DNA of 64,000 nucleotides, taken from Flavimarina sp. Hel_I_48. Lineage in GTDB: Bacteria; Bacteroidota; Bacteroidia; Flavobacteriales; Flavobacteriaceae. Location: NCBI RefSeq assembly GCF_000733945.1, contig NZ_JPOL01000002.1:568001-632000 (forward strand). Direction: 5' to 3'. Under the pieces are notes generated by a model. That model was not told the origin of the DNA, ran no database searches, and saw nothing but the letters and a program-made list of their open reading frames with translations. Shown here one piece after another: positions 25,631 to 34,669 of the stretch (within the stretch, counting starts at the first letter, position 1; each line of letters begins with the position of its first letter). A program made the translations under genes and the position numbers.

Positions 25631-27415
25631 GTGGAGCATTTTATAGTATCGGCAAGAAAATACCGTCCCGCAACATTTAAGGATGTTGTGGGTCAGCAGG
25701 CAATTACCAATACGTTGGAAAATGCAATTGCTAACAATCATTTAGCACAGGCACTCCTCTTTACAGGCCCCCGTGGTGTGGGCAAAACGACATGCGCGCG
25801 TATACTTGCAAAAAAGATCAATCAGGAAGCAGATACTAGTGGTGCCGAAGAAACAGCGGTTAAACGCGATGAAGATTATGCGTTCAACATTTTTGAGTTG
25901 GATGCCGCTTCAAACAACTCGGTTGACGATATACGGAATCTAATTGATCAGGTACGTATCCCACCGCAGGTAGGGCATTATAAAGTGTATATTATAGATG
26001 AGGTGCATATGCTCTCGCAGGCAGCCTTTAACGCATTCCTAAAAACACTTGAAGAGCCGCCAAAACATGCTATTTTCATTCTCGCGACTACCGAAAAGCA
26101 CAAGATAATTCCCACAATTTTATCCCGGTGCCAGATTTTTGATTTCCGAAGGATCACCGTGAAGGATATTCGGGAACATCTTATGGATATTGCCCAGCAG
26201 GAAGGTATTGAAGCAGAAGAGGAAGGACTGCACATTATTGCCCAGAAAGCAGATGGGGCCCTTCGTGACGCGCTCTCTACATTTGATAGGGTAGTGAGTT
26301 TTTCAGGATCAAGCCTTACCCGCAAAGCAGTCACCGAAAACCTGAATGTACTAGACTACGAGACCTATTTTGAAGTCACAGACCTGCTTCTTGACAATAA
26401 TATTCCGCAGTTATTGCTCCATTTTAATGACATTCTATCCCGTGGTTTTGACGCGCACCATTTTGTAGCTGGGCTCGCATCTCATTTTAGGGATCTTATG
26501 GTTTGTAGAAGTCCGGAAACCATAAACCTACTGGAAGTAGGTAATCAGACCAAGAAAAAATACCATGAACAGGCGCAAAAAACAGACATGACGTTTTTGC
26601 TTACCGCCCTGGAAATGGCCAATGATTGTGACCTCAAATACAGAACCAGCCGCAATCCCAGACTTCTTGTAGAACTTTGCCTTATGCAACTTGCCTCTAT
26701 CACTTTTGATGGAGAAAAAAAAAAGCATGACAGGCACATAATAGCGCCTGAACATTTTGCCGAAAGCAGCCCGATAATACCAAAAACTGCCCAAAAACAA
26801 ACCGAAAAGGAACCAATAAACCCTAAACCGGTTCCAACTTCCACTCCACCGCAACCGGCTGTTGTTGCAGATTCAGAAACGGCTCCAGAACCTCCCAAAA
26901 ATGAGGAAAATGTACCAGAAAAGACTGAAAATAAGCCAAAAATAGCGACTATCGGAACATCCGTTTCCGGACTTTCCCTAAAAGGGATGCAAAGGAAAAA
27001 AGAAATCCTGGAGCGGCAGAACAGTCAGCAACCTGATGAAAACAGTCTTCCCAGAGAACCCTTTACTGAAATTGCCATGCAGGCAACCTGGAAAGAATAT
27101 GTAGATCGCCTGCGTAAAAAAGGGGAAAAGATAATGGCTTCGACCCTTGAGACTGACACGCCAAAATTAAACGGAACCGTTATTCACCTGGAACTCCCCA
27201 ACGATACCATGCGTGTTGAACTGGAGCGTGCGCAGCACAATTTACTGGAATATCTTAAACGAAAACTCAGTAATTATGACATTGCACTTGCGATAGAAGT
27301 CAATGAACAATCTGCAAAAAAATTCGCGTTTACCCCGCGCGAGAAATATGACAAAATGCTGGAGGCCAATCCCAATCTTGAGTTATTATTAAAAACCTTT
27401 GATCTTGATCTATAA
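25631..27415 (+). CDS. dnaX: DNA polymerase III subunit gamma/tau (clamp loader)
   Basis: The 594-residue AAA+ clamp-loader subunit that places the sliding clamp on DNA. Motifs are FTGPRGVGKTTCARIL (Walker A, about 44-59), YIIDEVHMLSQAAFNAFLKTLEEPP (Walker B and sensor region) and SRCQIFDF (SRC motif). The four-cysteine zinc module found after Walker A in the E. coli protein is missing; an acidic loop (EADTSGAEETAVKRDED) replaces it. A Pro/Glu/Lys-rich linker (about 375-450) joins a C-terminal tau-like domain. GTG 25631 starts directly at the conserved EHFIVSARKYRP. The stop overlaps miaE. Confidence 0.94.
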   Translation: MEHFIVSARKYRPATFKDVVGQQAITNTLENAIANNHLAQALLFTGPRGVGKTTCARILAKKINQEADTSGAEETAVKRDEDYAFNIFELDAASNNSVDDIRNLIDQVRIPPQVGHYKVYIIDEVHMLSQAAFNAFLKTLEEPPKHAIFILATTEKHKIIPTILSRCQIFDFRRITVKDIREHLMDIAQQEGIEAEEEGLHIIAQKADGALRDALSTFDRVVSFSGSSLTRKAVTENLNVLDYETYFEVTDLLLDNNIPQLLLHFNDILSRGFDAHHFVAGLASHFRDLMVCRSPETINLLEVGNQTKKKYHEQAQKTDMTFLLTALEMANDCDLKYRTSRNPRLLVELCLMQLASITFDGEKKKHDRHIIAPEHFAESSPIIPKTAQKQTEKEPINPKPVPTSTPPQPAVVADSETAPEPPKNEENVPEKTENKPKIATIGTSVSGLSLKGMQRKKEILERQNSQQPDENSLPREPFTEIAMQATWKEYVDRLRKKGEKIMASTLETDTPKLNGTVIHLELPNDTMRVELERAQHNLLEYLKRKLSNYDIALAIEVNEQSAKKFAFTPREKYDKMLEANPNLELLLKTFDLDL

Positions 27416-27996
27416 TGCTAGGACTTAAATTACCCACAGACCCCAGATGGGTCAATATTGTTGAAAAAGACATTGATGAGATCCTTACAGATCACGCATT
27501 TTGCGAGCAAAAAGCAGCTTCAACAGCAATTTCCCTTATCGTTTCCTTTCCCGAATATTCTGAAATGGTACAGGAAATGATCGCATTGGTAAAAGAAGAA
27601 ATAAGCCATTTCAAAATGGTTCACGACAGGATTCTTGCCAGGGGGAATACGCTGGGTCATCAACGTAAAGATGAATACGTGGGCGCGCTGCTGAAATTTT
27701 TCGGAAAAGGGGGCGATCGTACGACGCAGCTTGTGCACAGATTACTGTATGCTGCACTCATTGAAGCCCGTAGCTGCGAGCGTTTTAGAATCTTGTCACA
27801 ACAACTGGAGGACAAAGAGCTTGCTAAATTTTACCACGATCTTATGGCCAGTGAGGCCAACCATTACACCATGTTCCTGGGTTTTGCAAGAAAATATGGT
27901 GATCGAAAAATTGTGGATCAAAAATGGAACGATCTTCTTGAATATGAAGCTACAATCATGAAAGATCTCAGCAAATCTGGAAGCATTCACGGTTAG
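27415..27996 (+). CDS. miaE: tRNA-(ms2io6A37) hydroxylase
   Basis: A non-haem di-iron mono-oxygenase that hydroxylates the isopentenyl side chain of ms2i6A37 in tRNA. The 193-residue product has the ferritin-like iron ligands spread over helices: HAFCEQKAAS, ALVKEEISHFKMVHDR, ALIEARSCERFRIL and ASEANHYTMF. Length is normal. The ATG overlaps the dnaX stop by one base (TAATG). miaA, which makes the substrate side chain, begins at the far end of this window. Confidence 0.92.
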   Translation: MLGLKLPTDPRWVNIVEKDIDEILTDHAFCEQKAASTAISLIVSFPEYSEMVQEMIALVKEEISHFKMVHDRILARGNTLGHQRKDEYVGALLKFFGKGGDRTTQLVHRLLYAALIEARSCERFRILSQQLEDKELAKFYHDLMASEANHYTMFLGFARKYGDRKIVDQKWNDLLEYEATIMKDLSKSGSIHG

Positions 27997-28012
27997 CGAA
28001 CTCAAAATCAGT

Positions 28013-28050
28013 CATTTTAGCTTATAAATTACCTAAAATGAGCGTTTTTA
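28013..28050 (+). terminator. likely terminator of dnaX-miaE
   Basis: CATTTTAG (28013-28020) pairs with CTAAAATG (28033-28040), followed by GCGTTTTTA. An overlapping 12-bp inverted repeat (28019-28030 with 28055-28066) can form instead; see findings. Confidence 0.5.
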
Positions 28051-28084
28051 TGGCAATTTATAAGCTATTTACAGGATTTCTTTC

Positions 28085-28960
28085 CTAGTATAGCGACTTT
28101 ATAATTCCGTCAGAAAGACCAATTTTTGGAACGTGTATGTTTTTTGCCCTGCTCCATTTCATCGCAGAAAGATAAATGCGCGCCGCTGGCAAAATCACGT
28201 CTGCCCGGTCTTCATTAAGGTCAAGTTCAATAATGCGTTCTTCATACGTAAACTGCTGCATAAAATCATAGAAGTTCATTAAATAGAAATAACTGAGCGG
28301 CTTGCCCGGTTTTTTTCCACTTATTTTGAAGATTTTATTGATATTCCCGCCCGAGCCTATTAGTTCGATTTTCGAAAAGCCTGTTGTTTTTTCTTTTATC
28401 CAGGTTTCCACTTCATTCCACATGCCGTGCCCTACTAAACCTTCTAGAATACGCACGGTCCCTAATTTGAATGATTTAGAAGCTACCACACTACCTTTAC
28501 TGTACAATGTGAATTCTGTACTTCCGCCGCCCACATCCACATAGAGATATGTTCCTTCAGAATCTATAAAGGCCTGGAGATCTGTATTTGCAATTATAGC
28601 TGCCTCATCATTACCATCAATGATCTGTATGGTAACCCCGGTTTTTTTCTTGATCAAAGAAGCTATATCCTCACCATTTGAAGCCTCACGCATTGCAGAA
28701 GTAGCGCAGGCCCTATAGGCAACGACCCGGTGGGCATTCATTAAGAGTTTAAACGCATTCATGGTATCTACCATGCGCGTTACGTTCGCTTCAGAAATTG
28801 TTTTGTGTTTAAATACATCTGCTCCTAACCTTATGGGAACACGTATAAGGGCACTTTTTCTAAATAAGGGCTCAGCGTTTTCAGCCTCAATAACATTCGC
28901 TACCAGAAGTCTGATGGCATTTGAACCTATATCAATGGCTCCGTATTTTTCAATTTTCAT
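28085..28960 (-). CDS. ppx: exopolyphosphatase / Ppx-GppA family phosphatase
   Basis: Hydrolyses terminal phosphates of polyphosphate or pppGpp. The 291-residue product consists of the two ASKHA domains only: YGAIDIGSNAIRLLV at the N-terminus, a middle ACATSAMREASNGEDI, and YLYVDVGGGSTEFTLY (phosphate-binding loop). The C-terminal HD-like domain of the long E. coli enzyme is absent, as usual in Bacteroidota. The start overlaps the ppk1 stop by 4 bp, so kinase and phosphatase are co-expressed. Confidence 0.9.
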   Translation of the reverse strand: MKIEKYGAIDIGSNAIRLLVANVIEAENAEPLFRKSALIRVPIRLGADVFKHKTISEANVTRMVDTMNAFKLLMNAHRVVAYRACATSAMREASNGEDIASLIKKKTGVTIQIIDGNDEAAIIANTDLQAFIDSEGTYLYVDVGGGSTEFTLYSKGSVVASKSFKLGTVRILEGLVGHGMWNEVETWIKEKTTGFSKIELIGSGGNINKIFKISGKKPGKPLSYFYLMNFYDFMQQFTYEERIIELDLNEDRADVILPAARIYLSAMKWSRAKNIHVPKIGLSDGIIKSLY

Positions 28961-31047
28961 GAATCGAGTTCTTCCATTTTGTTCAAATAATAATCATAGG
29001 TCGCAAATTGTGAACGCAGGGCAGGTTTATCATTCTTGCGGTACGCATTATCCTGGGCTTTTGTGATTGCCCGGGCCTTTACATTATCATGAAGTCCTAT
29101 CATAAAGGTCTCTATAATTTCTTTTTTGATCTCAGGATCATAAATGGGACAGGTCACCTCTACCCTATTATCCAGGTTGCGGGTCATCCAGTCTGAAGAT
29201 GATATAAAAACGGCTTCTGATCCCTCACTACCAAAAATAAGCACGCGTGGATGTTCCAGGAATTTATCTATAACGCTTATGACACTAATATTTTCGCTCA
29301 TTCCTTTAACCCCGGGGATAATACAGCATACGCCCCGCACGATCATATCAATTTTTACACCGGCCTGACTCGCTGCGTAGAGCTTGTCAATAATTTCATA
29401 ATTGGAAATACTGTTAAGTTTTAATCGTATATAACCCTCACCCCCATTTTTAACCTTCGTAACTTCCTTATTTATGAGTTTGTAGAAACTATTGCGTGCG
29501 TAATGCGGGGATATGATTAGATGTTTATAGGTATTTACTATATAATTGGTATCAAAGAAATTGAACAGTTTATCAATATCCTTTAGAATTTCCCGGTTTG
29601 CGGTAAATAGGGTATAATCTGTATAAATGCGTGCAGTATTGCCGTTAAAGTTACCTGTACTTATAATTCCGTAGCGCTTTAATGTACTTCCTTCCAACCG
29701 TTCTATAACGCAAATCTTGCTGTGTACCTTTAGTCCCGGTACACCGAAGATGAGCCTTACCCCTTCATCCTGCATTTGATTTGCATACATCATATTTGAG
29801 GCTTCATCAAATCTGGCCCGTAACTCGATCTGAACCGTAACCTGCTTTCCGTTCTTAGCGGCATTGATAAGTGCACTTGCCACATGGCTGATCTTGGCCA
29901 GCCTATAGATAGTGATCTTTATGGTTTTCACCTTTGGATCTAAAGCTGCTTCGCGCAGAAATTTTATAATGTAGGCAAAGGTATGGTAGGGAGTATATTG
30001 CAGAAAATCACGTTCGGCAATACGTTTTAAAATGCTGTCGTTGAGACTAATACCATTAATGGGAAGTGGTTTTAAACGGCTGTACAGCAAATCAGTCCTT
30101 CCCAGACTTGGAAAGGCCATATAATCTTTTCTATTGTGGTAACGCCCCCCGGGTATGATACTATCGTTATTTTCAATTCCGAGTAAATTCAGTAAAAAAG
30201 TAAGGGTATGATCGTCAATGGACTGGTCGTAAACAAAACGTACCGGCTCTGCATCTTCGCGCCCTTTTATACTTCTGGAAAGTTTTTCTATAAAACTCTT
30301 ACCAAGGTCTGATTCAATATCCAGTTCTGCATCCCTGGTAATCTTGATCATATGCGCAGAGATTGAATCGTATTCAAATATATTAAAGACAACGTCAAGG
30401 TTAAAGCGTATCAGGTCATCAAGAATCATGATATAATCATTCTCGTCAACTTTGGGAAGCACCACAAAACGATCCAGGCTGCTGGGTATTTCTACCAGGG
30501 CATACATGGGTCGCGACCTTCCCTTTTTCTTTATTTTTACGGTTAGATAGGCTTCAAGATCCTGTATACGGGGAAGTTCCATATCGTGGTCAAGAATTAT
30601 GGTCACAAGCGCCGGACTCACGCGTTCCATAAAAAAATTCTTGATAAATTCAATATGTTCAGGATGGGTTATCCCATCTTCCCGAATCACCAAAATACGT
30701 TCGGTTTCCAGCTTATTGTGAATATTCTCGAGGATTTTCAAACTTTCGGCCTGCTGCTCTATGACAATACGCGTGATTTTCTCAAGAAGTTCATCAGCGG
30801 CATACACCCCAAGAGCTTTACGGCCTTTCTTCCCTGCTTCAACAATACGCTTTACGGTAGCATAACGCACCTTAAAAAACTCGTCTAAATTATTGGAAAA
30901 AATACCTACAAAACGTAAACGTTCTATTAATGGAACCTTTTCATCTTCAGCTTCCTGAAGTACCCTAGCATTAAATTGTAGCCAGCTTATCTCCCTATTT
31001 AAATATCTATCTTCATCATTAACTGGTGGTAGAGACTTTCTATTCAT
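28957..31047 (-). CDS. ppk1: polyphosphate kinase 1
   Basis: Reversibly polymerises the gamma phosphate of ATP into polyphosphate. The 696-residue product has the expected order: N-terminal DRYLNREISWLQFNARVL, the head domain, then two phospholipase-D-like halves. The autophosphorylated histidine lies in GVPGLKVHSKICVI, followed by RYGIISTGNFNGNTARIYTD, and the second conserved site is SSDWMTRNLDNRVEV. Length matches the family. It lies directly between sixA (stop abuts its ATG) and ppx. Confidence 0.95.
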   Translation of the reverse strand: MNRKSLPPVNDEDRYLNREISWLQFNARVLQEAEDEKVPLIERLRFVGIFSNNLDEFFKVRYATVKRIVEAGKKGRKALGVYAADELLEKITRIVIEQQAESLKILENIHNKLETERILVIREDGITHPEHIEFIKNFFMERVSPALVTIILDHDMELPRIQDLEAYLTVKIKKKGRSRPMYALVEIPSSLDRFVVLPKVDENDYIMILDDLIRFNLDVVFNIFEYDSISAHMIKITRDAELDIESDLGKSFIEKLSRSIKGREDAEPVRFVYDQSIDDHTLTFLLNLLGIENNDSIIPGGRYHNRKDYMAFPSLGRTDLLYSRLKPLPINGISLNDSILKRIAERDFLQYTPYHTFAYIIKFLREAALDPKVKTIKITIYRLAKISHVASALINAAKNGKQVTVQIELRARFDEASNMMYANQMQDEGVRLIFGVPGLKVHSKICVIERLEGSTLKRYGIISTGNFNGNTARIYTDYTLFTANREILKDIDKLFNFFDTNYIVNTYKHLIISPHYARNSFYKLINKEVTKVKNGGEGYIRLKLNSISNYEIIDKLYAASQAGVKIDMIVRGVCCIIPGVKGMSENISVISVIDKFLEHPRVLIFGSEGSEAVFISSSDWMTRNLDNRVEVTCPIYDPEIKKEIIETFMIGLHDNVKARAITKAQDNAYRKNDKPALRSQFATYDYYLNKMEELDS

Positions 31048-31533
31048 CTATTTTAATTGCTTCGGTTTTATATGTCTTTTTGTGGTTCCCTTCGTTACCT
31101 CTGCCCAGCTGCTTTGTTCGAAAATAATTTCTGTAAATGCAGCTGTAGCGACATTATCAATCTCCAGATCCCCTAACTTGTTTACAAGGTGGGTCATTGC
31201 ATTATTATGACCAAAAATCATCAAACAATCGACCTCATTAGCTGTACTGCGTATGATTTTCTCAACTTCCCTACCATTAAAATCATATAATTTAGGATTT
31301 AAAGCAAGTTGCGCCTCTTCAATCCCAAGGACTTTAAGGTAAAAAAGGGCGGTGGTTTTTGCACGTACCGCATCGCTACTTAATATTTTGTCAGGGAATT
31401 CTAATTCCTCATTTATATGCCCTGCCACTAAGGGGGCGTCATGCAGACCGCGTTCACTTAACGGTCTCTCATGATCATCCAGGTCAAATTCCCAGGAGGA
31501 TTTTGCATGTCTTACCAAATATAGTCTTTTCAT
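31048..31533 (-). CDS. SixA-like histidine phosphatase
   Basis: A 161-residue histidine-phosphatase-superfamily protein. The catalytic LVRHAKSSWEF is at the N-terminus, with DKILSSDAVRAKTTA and MIFGHNNAMTHLV supplying the other conserved arginine and histidine. SixA enzymes remove phosphate from phosphohistidine proteins. ATG 31533 was chosen because the catalytic motif follows at residue 6; a longer reading runs into pdxH. The stop abuts the ppk1 start, so it belongs to the polyphosphate operon. Confidence 0.85.
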   Translation of the reverse strand: MKRLYLVRHAKSSWEFDLDDHERPLSERGLHDAPLVAGHINEELEFPDKILSSDAVRAKTTALFYLKVLGIEEAQLALNPKLYDFNGREVEKIIRSTANEVDCLMIFGHNNAMTHLVNKLGDLEIDNVATAAFTEIIFEQSSWAEVTKGTTKRHIKPKQLK

Positions 31534-31544
31534 GATAATGTAGT

Positions 31545-32189
31545 TTAAGGAGCCAGTCGATCTCTTTTCCATTGATTTTTATGTCCGCTGTACCGTATTC
31601 TATCATGTAGCCGGTTGGGACGGCCTTGCCAGAATTCAAATTCGTGCGGCTCCACAAGGAATCCACCCCAATGTTCAGGCTTTGGGATTTCTTTGCTCTC
31701 AAAATCATTTTCAAGCACTTTTTTCCGATTTTCTAGAAATTCCCGATCTGGAATGATTTCGCTCTGTGGGGAAACCAGGGCACCCAGTTGACTCCCCTGG
31801 GGTCTGGAATGGAAATAAGCAGTAGATTCTGCTTCGGAAATTTTACTGGCCTTTCCTTTAATGATAACCTGTCGTTCCAGATTTGGCCAGAAAAAGGAAA
31901 GGCAAATATGTTGATTGGCAGCAATTGCCCTGCCTTTCTCACTATTATAATTCGTATAAAATACAAAACCGTTATCGCTGTAGTTTTTTAAGAGAACCAC
32001 CCGGCTTTTAGGATAACCGTCTAAACCAATAGTAGAAACGGTCATGGCATTGACTTCTTCTACACCCCCGTTTTCTTCAACCTCTTTAAACCACCGTTCA
32101 AACTGCAATATGGGATTTTCACTACTTCCTGCGATCGTGAGACTATTCTTATCATAAGACTTTCGGTAATCTCCTAAATTCTCGGACAT
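31545..32189 (-). CDS. pdxH: pyridoxamine 5'-phosphate oxidase
   Basis: An FMN enzyme that makes pyridoxal 5'-phosphate. The 214-residue product shows NAMTVSTIGLDGYPKSRVVLLK, FYTNYNSEKGRAI, HSRPQGSQLGALVSPQSE, and the C-terminal EFWQGRPNRLHDRI and RDRLAP, all family signatures. It is the first gene of the minus-strand unit leading to sixA, ppk1 and ppx; sixA starts 11 bp after its stop. Confidence 0.95.
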   Translation of the reverse strand: MSENLGDYRKSYDKNSLTIAGSSENPILQFERWFKEVEENGGVEEVNAMTVSTIGLDGYPKSRVVLLKNYSDNGFVFYTNYNSEKGRAIAANQHICLSFFWPNLERQVIIKGKASKISEAESTAYFHSRPQGSQLGALVSPQSEIIPDREFLENRKKVLENDFESKEIPKPEHWGGFLVEPHEFEFWQGRPNRLHDRIRYSGHKNQWKRDRLAP

Positions 32190-32285
32190 AATACTTCTTT
32201 AGTCCCTGCAATTTACGAGAAAGCTTATAAAGTTTAAAAGCTATACCACATGTTTTATTCACAGGAACGGCATTAATATAGCATA

Positions 32286-32326
32286 TTTAAAAAATAAAGG
32301 GGATAATCTTTGCTTATCCCCTTTAT
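32286..32326 (-). terminator. intrinsic terminator after the SIMPL gene
   Basis: A perfect 13-bp stem (32294-32306 with 32314-32326) followed on the minus strand by TTTTTAAAT. It separates the SIMPL gene from the pdxH unit. Confidence 0.85.
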
Positions 32327-32358
32327 TGCTAAAATTAAACTACTGCTGTAGTATGTTA

Positions 32359-33039
32359 TTAGCTTCCCAGTTTAAAGGAAACTTCAACACGTTCTGTAAT
32401 GGTCATTTCACCTGGCGCCAAAGTCTCGCGTGAGGAACTTTCCATCATTGACATTGTTTTCATCATGGGTCTTGGTTGTGGTACGTTAGCACCGGCTTCT
32501 GTAATCATAAGTGCAGGCCCTACTTTCTGTCCGGTAACACCTACATACTGTTCCGCTTTGTTTTTTGCATTTTTCATGGCAAGCGTACGAGCCTTTTCTT
32601 CATACTCGTCCATCTTAGAGGATCCAAACTCAATGCCGTTTATGGAATTTACGCCCTGAGAAACCAAACCGGTCATGACGTTCTCATAATCATCTAGATT
32701 TTCTAATTTCAATTTTACGATTTGACTTGCGGTATATTGCGTCGATTTGTCCTCGTAATTATAATTTTTATTCAAATTAATGTATTGCGTTGTGATATTA
32801 TTCTGCGATATCCCTTGTTTAAGTGCATATTTGAGAATGGCATCAATGGCCCTGTCATTTTCGGCCTTGACCTTTTCGGCTTCCTTTCCGGTAGTTTCAA
32901 CGCCTAAGGAAATAGTGACCTGATCTGGAACAACGGTAACTTCCCCTTTTCCGGAAACGGTAATAAGAGGTTCAAAAGAATTCTGTGCCATAGTGGTTGC
33001 TGCAAAAAAGATGCAGATGTTAAGCAATAATAATTTCAT
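32359..33039 (-). CDS. SIMPL (DUF541) domain exported protein
   Basis: A 226-residue protein with a signal peptide (1-18, ending in TTMAQ). ITVSGKGEVTVVPDQVTISLGV, LEKAR-like EEKARTLAMKNAKNKAEQYV and the final MTITERVEVSFKLGS are characteristic of the SIMPL/DUF541 family, which forms periplasmic or outer-membrane-linked oligomers. The function is unclear in Bacteroidota. It has its own terminator and is probably monocistronic. Confidence 0.88.
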   Translation of the reverse strand: MKLLLLNICIFFAATTMAQNSFEPLITVSGKGEVTVVPDQVTISLGVETTGKEAEKVKAENDRAIDAILKYALKQGISQNNITTQYINLNKNYNYEDKSTQYTASQIVKLKLENLDDYENVMTGLVSQGVNSINGIEFGSSKMDEYEEKARTLAMKNAKNKAEQYVGVTGQKVGPALMITEAGANVPQPRPMMKTMSMMESSSRETLAPGEMTITERVEVSFKLGS

Positions 33040-33084
33040 AGGTTGTAGATTTAGTTCGTAAATCCATTTCCAATAGTCGTGCCA

Positions 33085-33735
33085 TTAAATTTTTCCTGTT
33101 TTATTTAATACGAAAAGAACTACGATGGGAATAGCCAGTAAGCTCACCATTAAAAGGTTTGTCTGAAAAAGGACGGGAGCCATTGCCAGCGTAAGCACAT
33201 ACCCGCCTATCGCACCGCCAAAGTGCGCGTCATGGCCTATATTGTCATTTTGTGCGCGCATCCCATAAATAGAATAGAGTAAGTAACCGATACCGAAAAT
33301 ATACGCCGGTATGGGAATAGGTATAAAAAACATGTATAAACTCATACCTGGCTGCAGCAAAATAGCCGAATAAAGAATACCGGAAACCGCACCACTGGCT
33401 CCTACGGCAGTATAACCAGAATCGTCCTTGTGAAAGTAAAACGACAACAAATTACCCAGTATCAGGCTCCCCAGATAAATAATCACAAAATTTAAAGTCC
33501 CCAGAAGTGCGATTACAATGGACGCAAAAAAGTAGAGCGTAAGCATGTTGAAAAACAGGTGCGAGGTGTTTACATGCAAAAAACCAGAGGTCAAAATCCG
33601 AATTTGCTCGCCTCGTCGTACCGCGCCCGTATTGAATTTGTACTTTTCAAAAAAAGAATAATCATTGAACCCTTTCATTGAGAAGAGTACATTCACTGCG
33701 ATGACGATGACCGTAACCAAGTCAAGATTGCCCAT
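33085..33735 (-). CDS. rhomboid-family intramembrane serine protease
   Basis: A 216-residue protein with six hydrophobic helices. The catalytic serine lies in VGASGAVSGIL and the histidine in HDAHFGGAIGGY, with the oxyanion-site HLFFNMLTLYFF in helix 2. These are the three rhomboid hallmarks. ATG 33735 (MGNLDLV) is preferred over the upstream TTG at 33756, because that TTG is part of the TATCTTTG promoter box and would not be in the transcript. The lysophospholipid-acyltransferase-like gene diverges 51 bp away. Confidence 0.88.
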   Translation of the reverse strand: MGNLDLVTVIVIAVNVLFSMKGFNDYSFFEKYKFNTGAVRRGEQIRILTSGFLHVNTSHLFFNMLTLYFFASIVIALLGTLNFVIIYLGSLILGNLLSFYFHKDDSGYTAVGASGAVSGILYSAILLQPGMSLYMFFIPIPIPAYIFGIGYLLYSIYGMRAQNDNIGHDAHFGGAIGGYVLTLAMAPVLFQTNLLMVSLLAIPIVVLFVLNKTGKI

Positions 33736-33753
33736 AAAAGCTGAAATTTGGGG

Positions 33754-33761
33754 CAAAGATA
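33754..33761 (-). promoter_or_regulatory. candidate -7 box (TATCTTTG) for the rhomboid gene
   Basis: An exact TAnnTTTG match followed by C, 18 nt before ATG 33735. It decides the start codon of the gene. Confidence 0.45.
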
Positions 33762-33786
33762 CCTATATTTAACCTAATTTTACAGC

Positions 33787-34659
33787 ATGCAACGCATACT
33801 CTTTTGGCTCGTTTACCCCTTATTATTGGGCATTTCAAAGCTACCTTTCCCAATATTCTATAAAGTTTCAGATCTGGTCTGTTTTCTGGTATACCGTGTG
33901 CTCGGGTACCGTAAAAAAACGGTACGCTATAATCTCGATATGGCCTTTCCTAATATTTCACCAGAAGAGAAAAAAAGGATCGAGAAAAAATTCTATAGGC
34001 ATATGTGCGATATGTTTCTTGAAATGATCAAATCAATTTCCATTACAGAAGCAGAAATGCGAAAGCGCTTTATTTTCAAAAATCCTGAACTACTGAAAAG
34101 TTTTGAAGATAACAATGAAAGTATAATTATTATGACAGGACATTATGCCAGCTATGAGTGGTCTAGCAGCATGCAGTTCTTCATGGATAATACGGGCTAT
34201 GGGGTCTATAAAAAGATTAAAAATGACCATTTTGACGCGTTGATACGCCGTACCAGAGAGCGGTGGAACAATGAATTACTTCAGAATAAAATTGCGCCAA
34301 AAGCCATGGCAAGACATCAGGCAGAGGGTATCAAAGCTACTTATGCTTTCTTTGCAGATCAATCTCCAAAAGCCTCAAAAAACAACCATTTTAGCCTGTT
34401 TTTTGATCATAAAGTGCCATTTTTTACAGGTACAGAGCGTATTTCTAAAAATTTAAATATTCCTCTGGTATTTATGAATGTACAGAAAAAAGGCCGTGGC
34501 TTTTATGAAGCTAGCTTTGAGGTTATGAGCACGGCACCTTCATCTGTTCCTGATTATGAATTGACCGATCTGTTTGCAAAAAAACTGGAAGCACAAATAA
34601 AAAATGCGCCCGAGTATTACCTCTGGACGCATAAAAGATTTAAGCACGTTGAAATTTGA
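33787..34659 (+). CDS. LpxL/HtrB-like lipid A biosynthesis acyltransferase
   Basis: A 290-residue membrane-associated acyltransferase of the LpxL/LpxM superfamily, which adds secondary acyl chains to lipid A in other bacteria. The N-terminal hydrophobic segment (2-20) serves as anchor. The catalytic motif is MTGHYASYEWSSS (His then Glu, about 116-128). FADQSPK and the C-terminal YYLWTHKRFKH are typical. Length is normal for the Bacteroidota form. It starts 51 bp from the divergent rhomboid gene and converges with the GMC pair. Confidence 0.88.
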   Translation: MQRILFWLVYPLLLGISKLPFPIFYKVSDLVCFLVYRVLGYRKKTVRYNLDMAFPNISPEEKKRIEKKFYRHMCDMFLEMIKSISITEAEMRKRFIFKNPELLKSFEDNNESIIIMTGHYASYEWSSSMQFFMDNTGYGVYKKIKNDHFDALIRRTRERWNNELLQNKIAPKAMARHQAEGIKATYAFFADQSPKASKNNHFSLFFDHKVPFFTGTERISKNLNIPLVFMNVQKKGRGFYEASFEVMSTAPSSVPDYELTDLFAKKLEAQIKNAPEYYLWTHKRFKHVEI

Positions 34660-34669
34660 AAAGGGATAG

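Noticed and set aside
31534..31572. Longer N-terminus of the SixA-like protein
   Set aside because: The extension overlaps pdxH and puts extra residues before the RHA motif, which normally lies within the first ten residues.
33736..33756. TTG start of the rhomboid protease
   Set aside because: The TTG is the last part of the TATCTTTG promoter box, so it should not be transcribed.
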